Shown: positions 1 through 8,315 of the stretch, one piece after another
How positions within the stretch are numbered: the first letter of the stretch is position 1
Layout of the letters: the number at the start of each line of letters is the position of its first letter
DNA from: Halobacteriovorax vibrionivorans
GTDB lineage: Bacteria; Bdellovibrionota; Bacteriovoracia; Bacteriovoracales; Bacteriovoracaceae
Assembly: GCF_003346865.1 (NCBI RefSeq)
Contig: NZ_QDKL01000001.1
Span: 744,001-808,000 of the forward strand
DNA: 64,000 nt
Direction of reading: 5' to 3'
Position numbers and translations under genes: made by a program
The notes under the pieces: generated by a model
What the model was told of the DNA's origin: nothing
The model's database searches: none
The model's input: the letters and a program-made list of their open reading frames with translations, nothing else

Positions 1-259
1 TATAAGAGAGATTATATTGAGACATTTTTTCTTTTGAAAAAGGTGAATTATATTTTTTCTTGTTATAAACACTTAAGTCTTTTGCATCTTTTTTAATTGT
101 TGGTATCTCAGGTAAAGTAACTTCGTCCTTTGCTCCCCAAATTTTATCCGCAAGTTCTGATGAAATATTTTTTTCAACAAATGGCCTTAAGTTTTGCAGA
201 AAATTAACCTGTGCAAAGGTCGTACTCGCAACTAAACAAACAATAATGAGTTTCTTCAA
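1..259 (-). CDS. Secreted protein of unknown function, 3' end cut by the window edge
   Basis: An open frame enters from the window edge and has no stop between 259 and 1. It begins with a TTG codon at 259-257, five bases after a strong ribosome binding site GGGGGA, and the first residues (MKKLIIVCLVASTTFA, then Gln) form a typical Sec signal peptide with an AxA-like cleavage site near residue 16. The visible mature part (about 70 residues) is polar and Lys-rich and shows no family I recognise. A TATAAT hexamer at 302-307 on the minus strand could be its -10 box. The gene is divergent from the large lipoprotein at 466. Function is unknown; export to the periplasm or beyond is likely. Confidence 0.6.
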   Translation of the reverse strand, partial: MKKLIIVCLVASTTFAQVNFLQNLRPFVEKNISSELADKIWGAKDEVTLPEIPTIKKDAKDLSVYNKKKYNSPFSKEKMSQYNLSY

Positions 260-430
260 AATGGTCCCCCAAAAAAAACAATAAGTTATCAATATTTCCT
301 CATTATAAATGCCCTTCGTATTTTTAGGAAGTTAGCAAAAATTAGCCACATATTTTTGTCAAGTTTTTATCCAAGTCACAGGCAAGAAATACCTCTATCC
401 CCCCGTAAACAGGGGTTATTTCAAATTTCG

Positions 431-459
431 TAAAGATTATGGACGTTTCATTCGATAAT
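431..459 (+). promoter_or_regulatory. Putative promoter of the large lipoprotein gene (sigma28-like or leaderless)
   Basis: TAAAGATT at 431-438 and TTCGATAA at 451-458 resemble the FliA consensus TAAAGTTT and GCCGATAA, but the spacer is 12 rather than 11 bases. GATAAT at 454-459 can also be read as a housekeeping -10 box. Either way transcription would begin at or within a few bases of the ATG at 466, and no ribosome binding site is visible. Confidence 0.35.
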
Positions 460-465
460 AATTGT

Positions 466-3400
466 ATGAAAACGTTAAAAGGTAGACCGTCACTCCATTT
501 ATTATTAATCTTACTTCTCATCACATCTTCATGTGTGCCAGATAGCTTAACTAAGTTTAAGGAAGAAGGTGCAACAAGTGATGATGCATCAAGTTCAGTT
601 GGTGAAGTCGTCGATCCACCAAGTCAGTTCGAAGATGATTTTGGATTTCCTATTGATGGTGACTCTATTGAATCACCTACATCTGTTTCGTATTCAACAT
701 CACCGACAAGTATTTTTGTAACTGGTGATTCTGGACTTATTAATAAAAGTGATAGCAATATTGTCACAAGGCTCATTCCTTCAGGTTCATTTGGAGACTA
801 TACAATAGAAGATGATGAAGGTGTCTATGTTGTAACTCCTTCAACTCAAAATAACTTCTTAGACCCTATATCAAACCCTGGGTTTAACTTTGGGACCGAC
901 CTAACAACAACATACGCAGGAACTTTTAGCCTTAGTTCAAGAACAGGTGTAATTCAATTAACAAGTAGCACCGTAGATCCTGTTCGTAAGTTCACTGCCG
1001 CAAATACAAATTTTAACTTCTATAGTCCTGCTGATGAAACTGCAGAAACAATAACAATTACATCTATGCCTACAATAACTGTACAGGCTCCAATCCCAGA
1101 AAAACTATCATTCGAGGTAGAATCTAGTTTTAACTGTACTGGTACTAATATTGGTACATCAGCACCAGGCATACCGACAATAGGTGACACATACCTTGAC
1201 GCTGGAACTTGTTACTACAACTATGATGGAACAAATTTAAATACAGTGGCTTTTCCATTCTCGGGACCTGTTTATATAGGTTTCCAATTAGACACAAATG
1301 CAAACTTCCTAATTGATGACTCTATTACGTCTGAAACATTCTCAACTTCAAGTGGTGCAACAGGAACTATTACTTATAAAGATGAAGCAAATGCCATTTA
1401 TGGAACACTAACGTCAGGGGACTTATATCCTGGAGACCTAATAGACAATGAATTCCCATTTTCTAACACGGAAGGAATTATTGAAAAGGTTAAATATTAC
1501 TTTCAACCTGAATCAAATATTATTTTAAAACTCATTAATGATACAAGTGTTGGCCCTGCAACTCACATTGGCTATAACAATCATACTAATATTGAAATAA
1601 CACCAGATCTACCATCGACTTTAAAACTTGTTAAAGATGTTGATAGTCCACTGTTTGGTTATATCATTGATACATCAGGGACAAGTGATCATGAATTACA
1701 ATCGGCATCAGAATATACAGTAAAGGTTTCAAATGATATTACAGAAAGAGTCTTTACATTTGATATCGGGATAGTAAATCCACCAGAAAAACTATCTTAT
1801 TCTCAACTAACTGCTTTTAAAGTTAAAAATTTAGTTCAAACGAGTTCATCATTTACTGTAGGTCAAGAAGTCGCTACAGCTGTAACTCCTCCTTTTGAAG
1901 AAGGTGCAAAAGGGATTATTAAAAGAATTTTAGATATTGATGGAAATGAGAAATACTTAATCGTTCAAGTTATTTCAGGTCAATTTGTCAAAGATGCGTC
2001 TATCGATAACTATAAGGAATTCTTGGACGAAGAAGCAATTATTCAAACAACGCCAGTTTCACTTACACACATACTCGAGTTGAACACTACAGCGGCGTTT
2101 ACCCCAACATACATAGCAGAGCAACCTTCTATTTGCCAAGAGTTCATCGCAGCCCCATCAAATGAATATGCTAAAGCAATTGTAACAGGTAATCCAACTG
2201 ATGCGGGTCTTGCTGGATATATATTTGTAAATCAAGTTAAAAATCCAGATGATACCACTTCTAATAGAGATTTTATTGCTAGTAATACAACACTCGAAGA
2301 TTGTGATTTAGGAACATCATATACAATGCAAGAAATATGGGCTCCTGTCCTAGAAGCAACATTTACAAATACATCATCGTTGACTTCAGGTATGGATTTA
2401 CTAACAACGACTAATCGAGCTAGTTTATCTTTATCAAGTATCAACTCAACTGATAATACAGCTTTATTACAAAGTGCTGATGGGAAGTCTCTAACCCTTT
2501 CTCTTCCAGCGCAATTTTCATCAGTAAGGCCATATGCACTAAATGCTGCGTCGATTACAAATTATAAATCGCTTACTACTTTTGAATTACAAAGAGGTGT
2601 TGAATCATCACTAATTGCAACTCTTCCAAAAGGAGACTCAGTTGTGTATTCAGTAACACCTGAACTGCCACCAGGACTCTCTCTTGATCCAGATACTGGA
2701 GATATCTCTGGTATACCAGAAGTAGCAGCTGCTTCTAAAAACTTTGTCGTTACAGCGACAAATATTTTAGGGTCAGTTTCTAGCTCATTTAATATCTTAA
2801 TCGAAGACTATTTCGAAGTTGATATTGATATTGCAAACACTCCTAAGTTTTACTTACACAAAGATGGTGAAGATAATCTTTTTAATCAGTGTCGTATTAA
2901 AAAGCGTGATATTGTATCCAACCCAAAAACGACAGCTCTAGAAACAGAGGACGTAGTTGATATAGATTGCTTTGCTGATATTGGAGAAAATAATATTCAC
3001 CTTAGAAACCTAACATTTAATGCGAAAGTTGGCCCTGGAATCTGTCACAGTGTTAAATACCAGCCATTTTCATTTTTCTCAAAGAGACCTCACAGAACTT
3101 TGGCATCTGATACAGACATAAACTATAGTCCGACAGCAAGATTCATTGTACAAGAAGTTGTAAATGCAAGCCCAGAATGTGCTGGAGTCGTAGGTGCTGA
3201 CAATACAGCAAATGATGGTTTAACTGGTAACCCTACACCTGCAAATACTTACAGCGTAGATGGTATCTATGTTAATGGTGTTTTATTTGATGGTACTCTT
3301 GATGACCTTTGTGCTGGAAAATATGATGATGTTAACTGTGATGATGGTCAATTTACATATGCTACTCTTGACTATACTTATACAGAAGCAGACTCAGACC

Positions 3401-4254
3401 TTGGTACTCCTGAAACTTGTGAAAATACTATTGAAGTTAAGACACATAGCTGTGAAGGAAATATGTACGCATGTCGTAACGGTCCAATTAGAGACTTATT
3501 TAATGATGTCGAAGTTGAAGAAGGATTTGGATCATTAATAATCGAAGCATTTAGTGGCCTCAATTATACAGAAGAACTAAGTTCACCAATTGATATTGGC
3601 GCATCTACTAATCGCTACATTGCTTCATATACAACAAGTAACTCATGTTTTAATCCAGGTGATAGTACTCAGTACTATGCAAAAGGTGTTGTAGAACACT
3701 CACGAAGAGCGGATGGTGACCCTAATGGAATTGTGGACCCATTTATTGAGTCTCAGCCATTTTACAGCTTTACATGTCTTGATGAATTCTCAGTGATCCA
3801 AGCACGAATTAATGTTCACGTTAGAGATTGGGATAATACATATGTACTTGATGATCTAGACAAAGTAACAACTGGAAATATGGATGAGGGTGTAAACGAA
3901 GATGTGTTCGATGAACCTTTAAATGAATATTCTGACTGGGATGACTCTGCGATCACGACAGGTGTATATTCAGGCTGTAATGATTCAAATCCGCCGTCAA
4001 TAGCATCTACATTTGATTCTATAGGCACAGGTAGTGGAGTACAAAGTAGTCAATACTTCTACTTTGCAGCTAGTGGTCTTGGATTATACTCTGGGCAAGA
4101 TGTGACGATTAATGGCGATGCCTATACCATTAAAAGGGTATATAGTAACGGTGTTAAACTAACACGTCCACTAGAGACAACATACTCTAGTGTAAATATC
4201 TCCGCTAGATATCTTATTCCATTCCCTGCAGTGGAGTTTGAAGAAAATAACTAA
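466..4254 (+). CDS. Very large lipoprotein with putative Ig-like (He_PIG) domain
   Basis: The ATG at 466 gives a lipoprotein signal: a Lys/Arg n-region, a Leu-rich core and the lipobox ITSSC near residue 23. An in-frame ATG at 439 would add acidic residues before the signal and lies inside the likely promoter, so I prefer 466. The mature chain is about 1,240 residues, acidic and rich in Thr, Ser and Asn, as in surface-exposed proteins. A putative-Ig (He_PIG-like) module with the hallmark LPPGLSLDPDTGDISGIP lies near residues 711-781. Two segments begin with PEKLS(F/Y) near residues 215 and 455, suggesting repeated modules. The C-terminal third is Cys-containing and unrecognised. An outer-membrane surface or adhesion role is inferred. 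Its last four bases overlap the convergent rimO stop. Confidence 0.75.
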   Translation: MKTLKGRPSLHLLLILLLITSSCVPDSLTKFKEEGATSDDASSSVGEVVDPPSQFEDDFGFPIDGDSIESPTSVSYSTSPTSIFVTGDSGLINKSDSNIVTRLIPSGSFGDYTIEDDEGVYVVTPSTQNNFLDPISNPGFNFGTDLTTTYAGTFSLSSRTGVIQLTSSTVDPVRKFTAANTNFNFYSPADETAETITITSMPTITVQAPIPEKLSFEVESSFNCTGTNIGTSAPGIPTIGDTYLDAGTCYYNYDGTNLNTVAFPFSGPVYIGFQLDTNANFLIDDSITSETFSTSSGATGTITYKDEANAIYGTLTSGDLYPGDLIDNEFPFSNTEGIIEKVKYYFQPESNIILKLINDTSVGPATHIGYNNHTNIEITPDLPSTLKLVKDVDSPLFGYIIDTSGTSDHELQSASEYTVKVSNDITERVFTFDIGIVNPPEKLSYSQLTAFKVKNLVQTSSSFTVGQEVATAVTPPFEEGAKGIIKRILDIDGNEKYLIVQVISGQFVKDASIDNYKEFLDEEAIIQTTPVSLTHILELNTTAAFTPTYIAEQPSICQEFIAAPSNEYAKAIVTGNPTDAGLAGYIFVNQVKNPDDTTSNRDFIASNTTLEDCDLGTSYTMQEIWAPVLEATFTNTSSLTSGMDLLTTTNRASLSLSSINSTDNTALLQSADGKSLTLSLPAQFSSVRPYALNAASITNYKSLTTFELQRGVESSLIATLPKGDSVVYSVTPELPPGLSLDPDTGDISGIPEVAAASKNFVVTATNILGSVSSSFNILIEDYFEVDIDIANTPKFYLHKDGEDNLFNQCRIKKRDIVSNPKTTALETEDVVDIDCFADIGENNIHLRNLTFNAKVGPGICHSVKYQPFSFFSKRPHRTLASDTDINYSPTARFIVQEVVNASPECAGVVGADNTANDGLTGNPTPANTYSVDGIYVNGVLFDGTLDDLCAGKYDDVNCDDGQFTYATLDYTYTEADSDLGTPETCENTIEVKTHSCEGNMYACRNGPIRDLFNDVEVEEGFGSLIIEAFSGLNYTEELSSPIDIGASTNRYIASYTTSNSCFNPGDSTQYYAKGVVEHSRRADGDPNGIVDPFIESQPFYSFTCLDEFSVIQARINVHVRDWDNTYVLDDLDKVTTGNMDEGVNEDVFDEPLNEYSDWDDSAITTGVYSGCNDSNPPSIASTFDSIGTGSGVQSSQYFYFAASGLGLYSGQDVTINGDAYTIKRVYSNGVKLTRPLETTYSSVNISARYLIPFPAVEFEENN

Positions 4255-5636
4255 AGCACACGACCAACTAAATCAAAATCTAATACTTCGGTGATCTCAA
4301 CTTCAATGAGGTCACCGATTTTTAAATCTCTCTCATTTAAATCATTGATAATAACTTTTCCATCAATATCCGGAGCTTGTCCAAAGTGGCGACCGACAAT
4401 TAAAAGATCAGTATCCTCATGTGTTCCTTCAACTAAAACTTCAACTGTTTGACCTAAGAAATCTTGATTAAGCTCGCGAGCAATTTCTTTTTGAGCTTCA
4501 TATAAGCGATCAAATCTTTCATCAATCACTTCCTGCGAGTTCTTATCTTTAAGACGATAGGCCGGTGTACCTTCTTCATCAGAGTATCTGAAAATACCAA
4601 GGTGATTAAAGCGAGCCTTTTTTACACCTTCTAAAAGTTTTTCGAAATCTTGTTCCGACTCACCAGGAAAACCGACAATAATTGAAGTTCGTAGAACAAT
4701 ACCTGGTATTCTCTCACGAAGCTTAACAATTCTCTCCATGATCTTCTCACCAGTGATCTTTCGATTCATTCTCTTTAACACGTAATCAGAGAAGTGCTGA
4801 ACTGGCATATCAAGATACTTACAAACTTTTGAAGATGTTGCCATCTTTTCGATTACTTCATCAGTTAATTCATCTGGGTAGAAGTAGAAGAGTCTAACCC
4901 AATCAACACCATCAACCGTTTCAAGGCCAGACAGGAGTTCAAATAGATTATTTTCATCACTTAAATCAACTCCATAATCAGAAAGGTCTTGAGAAATAAG
5001 ATTTAACTCACGAACACCTGATTCAGAAAGTTTCTTTGCTTCTTCAACCAGAGACTCAACAGTACGTGAACGAAGACGCCCTCTAAGTGTTGGAATAATA
5101 CAAAATGTACAATTTCGATTACACCCTTCAGATATCTTTAACCAAGCTGTATAAAATGGAGAAGTATTAAGTCTTGGATCAAATTCAGTATGAATAAATC
5201 TTGGAACTTCAACAAATGACTTCTTTTCTAATTTATTATTTTCTAAAGCAGTTAGAAGAGGAACAATCTTATTGTATTCACCTGTTCCAATAAACATATC
5301 AACTTCAGGAAGACTTTTTTCAAGTTCATCTGAATATCTCTGTGCCATACAACCTGACACAACGAGGGCCTTACATTTTCCGACCTCTTCATCTTTATAG
5401 TCTGCAAGGTCTAGAATCATCTCTATCGATTCTTGCTTTGCCGCTTCAATGAAAGAGCATGTGTTAACAACAATTACTTCTGAATTTTGCGGCTCAGTTT
5501 CAACCTTGAAGCCATTTAGGCCCATATGCCCTAGCATAACCTGAGCATCAACAAGGTTTTTAGAACAACCCAGAGAAGTAAAGTAGACCGTGCGGTCGTT
5601 AAATTTTTGGTTAACTTGAGATGAAATCTCAGTCAT
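4251..5636 (-). CDS. rimO: Ribosomal protein S12 (bS12) methylthiotransferase RimO
   Basis: RimO is a radical-SAM iron-sulfur enzyme that adds a methylthio group to a conserved Asp of ribosomal protein S12. The N-terminal methylthiotransferase domain has its three cluster cysteines (GCSKN near residue 24, NTCSF and SGCMAQR). The radical-SAM motif CNRNCTFC lies near residues 170-177, and a TRAM RNA-binding domain ends the protein. The CSFIEAAKQES stretch is typical of RimO rather than the tRNA enzyme MiaB. I chose the ATG at 5636 because GGAG lies six bases upstream; a TTG 12 bases earlier overlaps that site. A promoter precedes it at 5667-5695. Length is about 461 residues, somewhat longer than E. 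coli RimO. Confidence 0.95.
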   Translation of the reverse strand: MTEISSQVNQKFNDRTVYFTSLGCSKNLVDAQVMLGHMGLNGFKVETEPQNSEVIVVNTCSFIEAAKQESIEMILDLADYKDEEVGKCKALVVSGCMAQRYSDELEKSLPEVDMFIGTGEYNKIVPLLTALENNKLEKKSFVEVPRFIHTEFDPRLNTSPFYTAWLKISEGCNRNCTFCIIPTLRGRLRSRTVESLVEEAKKLSESGVRELNLISQDLSDYGVDLSDENNLFELLSGLETVDGVDWVRLFYFYPDELTDEVIEKMATSSKVCKYLDMPVQHFSDYVLKRMNRKITGEKIMERIVKLRERIPGIVLRTSIIVGFPGESEQDFEKLLEGVKKARFNHLGIFRYSDEEGTPAYRLKDKNSQEVIDERFDRLYEAQKEIARELNQDFLGQTVEVLVEGTHEDTDLLIVGRHFGQAPDIDGKVIINDLNERDLKIGDLIEVEITEVLDFDLVGRVL

Positions 5637-5666
5637 ATATGTCTCCAATGTAAGCGAAAGTAGGTA

Positions 5667-5695
5667 CTTATAAGTCTCAACCGACGTTTTTTCAA
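5667..5695 (-). promoter_or_regulatory. Sigma70-type promoter of rimO
   Basis: On the minus strand TTGAAA (5695-5690) and TATAAG (5672-5667) are separated by exactly 17 bases. The predicted start of transcription, near 5660, leaves a leader of about 25 bases containing the rimO ribosome binding site. Confidence 0.6.
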
Positions 5696-5742
5696 GGTCT
5701 TATGTAATTTTTTTAGGTACAGAAGTGCCTATTTTCAATTAC

Positions 5743-5771
5743 TTGAAGGAATTACCTTCTCGGCCTATTCT
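5743..5771 (+). promoter_or_regulatory. Sigma70-type promoter of the lytic transglycosylase gene
   Basis: TTGAAG at 5743-5748 and TATTCT at 5766-5771 are 17 bases apart. The -10 box ends eight bases before the ATG at 5780, so the mRNA would have almost no leader. No Shine-Dalgarno sequence is present. Confidence 0.55.
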
Positions 5772-5779
5772 AGATAGTA

Positions 5780-7738
5780 ATGAGATTAATTATTATAACA
5801 ACATTTATTTTACTTCTGGCCTCTTGTACAAACTTAGATCGTCCACCAAAGGAGCGTAAAGCAAGTGGTGAATTAACAAACCTACTTGTGAAGATTTCAA
5901 AGAACGACAAAGTCTCATGTCGAGAATATGAAAAGTTTTTAGTGACTGATTTCCCTTTAGCTCCTTGGCTGAGAGCGAATTATCATAAAAACTGTACAAA
6001 GAGTATCCAAGAACTCAGTGAAGAATATAAGAACGTAGAACAATATCCATACTGGGCCCGTGAAGAACTCATCGACGCCATAATCTCAAAGCCTTATTAC
6101 AATGATACTTATGTAAGTGCTGTATTAAATAAGATTGATTATTTGAAAACACGTGGAGAAACAGAAAGACTACTTCAAGACAGTTTAAAAAGATTTCCAC
6201 AAAATACAAATGAATACGATCGAATCTATGAAAAATTAATTGAAGTTTCACCTCGCTTTAACACATCTCCAAAGCCAGAAGAGTTTATGGAAGTTGGAAA
6301 GAGTTTTGAGCGTGATCGCCAATTCCCAAAGGCGAGAAATTTCTATCGTCGTGTTATTAGAAATAAAGATTCCACAAAAGAAGAAAAGGTCGATGCTTGG
6401 TTTCGACTAGCATACTCATATAAGAGAGAACGTAAAGGTGATAGCTTTCGTGAAAATATCAGAGGACTTGTACTCTATCTTCAAAAGAATCGTGAATCAG
6501 AATACTTAAAAGAAAAGCATGCTGAGTATTCAATTCGTTTAGCAAGAATATATTGGACGGAAGATAATCTACAAAGAGCAGTGAGAGTCCTAAGAAACCT
6601 ACTATTATATAAGGAAGTTCCAAACGATTCAGTAGTAACGACTTATTATACAATCGGTGGTATTTTTGAAGATTTAAGAAAATATGATCGCTCTATTAAG
6701 TTTTATAAAAAGGCATATGCAGCAATTGAAAAAGAACATGAGCATCTCGAAAGTATTGTATGGAATCTCGCCTGGACAAATTACAAAGCTGGAAATTATG
6801 AAGAGATGATCAGTTGGTTTGATCAGTTTGAAAGTAAATCAGAAGAGGCAAATTACCGTTTTCTTTATTGGAAGTTTGTAGGCTTAAAAAAGCTTAATCG
6901 ATTTAAAGAAGCGCAAGAGCTTCTTAAAAGAATTCAAGAAGAAGATCAATTTGGATACTATGGCCAAATTGCTCATATGAATCATACAAAACTTGAACAC
7001 ATCAACTATCGTGAAAGGTTTGATATTACAATTGATGAACTGGCCTGGGCAGTATACTTAAATAATACAGAACTTGCTAAGAAGATTATCGATAGTAATG
7101 AAGATGTAAGCTATAGTGACTTATATGCGGCGAAATATTTCAATATTATGATCTTCAAGTTCTTCAGAGAAAGTGATGAAAAACAAAAAGAGATTCTAAG
7201 TAAAGATCCACAATTTGCATTTCCTTTAGCATTCAAAAAGGAGTTCCTTGAGAATAATCGCTCAAAAACAGTCACAACTCCACTACTTATGAGTATAGCT
7301 AGACAGGAGTCGGCCTTTAATCAATACGCACGCTCACCTGCCGATGCATTTGGACTTCTTCAATTAATTCCGGAACAAGGTAAACGTCTTTCTAGACGCT
7401 ATAAGATTCCATACAATAGTTATGAAGACCTTTATAATCCAAAGATTAATATCACCTTCTCAAGCCTTCTTTTAAACGAGTTAATGAAGAGAAGAGATAA
7501 TAACTTTATTGATTTTGTGGCCAGCTATAATGCTGGAGGTACACCGGTAAGACGCTGGAGAAGCCGAATTAAACTTCCAGACCTAGAGTATATTGAAGAG
7601 ATCCCTTACAAAGAAACACGAAAATATGTAAAACTTGTAACGAGAAATTATCTCATATACTCACGATTACTAAGTGATGAGCCAATTACTTTGAAAGAGA
7701 ACTTCTTTCGCGGTGGCTTTATTGATATGAAACGTTAG
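5780..7738 (+). CDS. Lytic murein transglycosylase lipoprotein (Slt70-like)
   Basis: The product (652 residues) should cleave the beta-1,4 bond between MurNAc and GlcNAc in peptidoglycan, releasing 1,6-anhydro muropeptides. The N-terminus is a lipoprotein signal with lipobox LLASC near residue 16, so it is probably membrane-anchored in the periplasm, unlike soluble E. coli Slt70. Residues of about 30-470 are helical, TPR-like repeats resembling the Slt70 superhelical U domain. The C-terminal SLT domain has the catalytic Glu at residue 510 in SIARQESAFN, followed by the family motifs AFGLLQLIP and ASYNAGG. Its 3' end overlaps the convergent lolA-like gene by 20 bases. It may feed muropeptides to NagZ and the permeases encoded at 24-27 kb. 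Confidence 0.9.
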   Translation: MRLIIITTFILLLASCTNLDRPPKERKASGELTNLLVKISKNDKVSCREYEKFLVTDFPLAPWLRANYHKNCTKSIQELSEEYKNVEQYPYWAREELIDAIISKPYYNDTYVSAVLNKIDYLKTRGETERLLQDSLKRFPQNTNEYDRIYEKLIEVSPRFNTSPKPEEFMEVGKSFERDRQFPKARNFYRRVIRNKDSTKEEKVDAWFRLAYSYKRERKGDSFRENIRGLVLYLQKNRESEYLKEKHAEYSIRLARIYWTEDNLQRAVRVLRNLLLYKEVPNDSVVTTYYTIGGIFEDLRKYDRSIKFYKKAYAAIEKEHEHLESIVWNLAWTNYKAGNYEEMISWFDQFESKSEEANYRFLYWKFVGLKKLNRFKEAQELLKRIQEEDQFGYYGQIAHMNHTKLEHINYRERFDITIDELAWAVYLNNTELAKKIIDSNEDVSYSDLYAAKYFNIMIFKFFRESDEKQKEILSKDPQFAFPLAFKKEFLENNRSKTVTTPLLMSIARQESAFNQYARSPADAFGLLQLIPEQGKRLSRRYKIPYNSYEDLYNPKINITFSSLLLNELMKRRDNNFIDFVASYNAGGTPVRRWRSRIKLPDLEYIEEIPYKETRKYVKLVTRNYLIYSRLLSDEPITLKENFFRGGFIDMKR

Positions 7739-8315
7739 CACCTTTTGGTACTTGAAGGATAAAGTTCTTCTCTTGAAATTTCTTATTTGTGGCAATATTA
7801 GATAGTTCTAAATTAACACTTTTACCATCAGCATAGTTGATTTCAATCTTTGAAAGATTACTGAATTTCTTATCTGTCGATTTAAAAACAAGCTTTGTTT
7901 CAATTACACCAGTGTCCTTTACAGCCTTTTCTTCAAATACCAGTACACTATATTTTTCGCTGTCTTTAACCTTGTAATTCTTATTTGTTTTTAGTCCACT
8001 TTTTAAGAGATCAAAGAAGTTGGATAGCCCTTTATCACTTCCCTTATGGATAACAATCTCAGCAGGATCTCCAGGCATAAAGCCATCTCTCTTATACCAA
8101 GTTGTCTTTTCATTCGTTACATAAACAAGAGCATCAGTTCCAACTTGCTCAAGTCTAAGTTTTCCTGGGTACTGGTAATCAAAAGTCCCATTAGACTCTT
8201 TAGGCGTTCCCGTTAATTGATTTTTTACAATTTGTTTATACTTAGTAGAAAAAGACCTTGGAACGAATCCCAAGGCCATATTTGAAATAATTGTCAGTAG
8301 TAATAGTTTTTTCAT
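7719..8315 (-). CDS. lolA: LolA-like outer-membrane lipoprotein carrier protein
   Basis: LolA is the periplasmic chaperone that carries lipoproteins from LolCDE at the inner membrane to the outer membrane. The protein (198 residues, the usual size) starts with a Sec signal and has the LolA pattern of a half-barrel: an early YPGKLRLE strand, a conserved Trp-Tyr in TTWYKRDG, and a late NFILQVPKGANV strand that matches the family's C-terminal FxxPxGxxV. The ATG overlaps the smc stop by one base (TAATG), so it is translationally coupled to smc. Sequence identity to E. coli LolA looks low, so the assignment rests on fold pattern and signal peptide. Confidence 0.75.
   Translation of the reverse strand: MKKLLLLTIISNMALGFVPRSFSTKYKQIVKNQLTGTPKESNGTFDYQYPGKLRLEQVGTDALVYVTNEKTTWYKRDGFMPGDPAEIVIHKGSDKGLSNFFDLLKSGLKTNKNYKVKDSEKYSVLVFEEKAVKDTGVIETKLVFKSTDKKFSNLSKIEINYADGKSVNLELSNIATNKKFQEKNFILQVPKGANVSYQ

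Noticed and set aside
342..524. A 60-codon minus-strand frame across the lipoprotein promoter
   Set aside because: It overlaps the likely promoter and signal peptide of the lipoprotein gene, has no ribosome binding site and encodes no recognisable protein.
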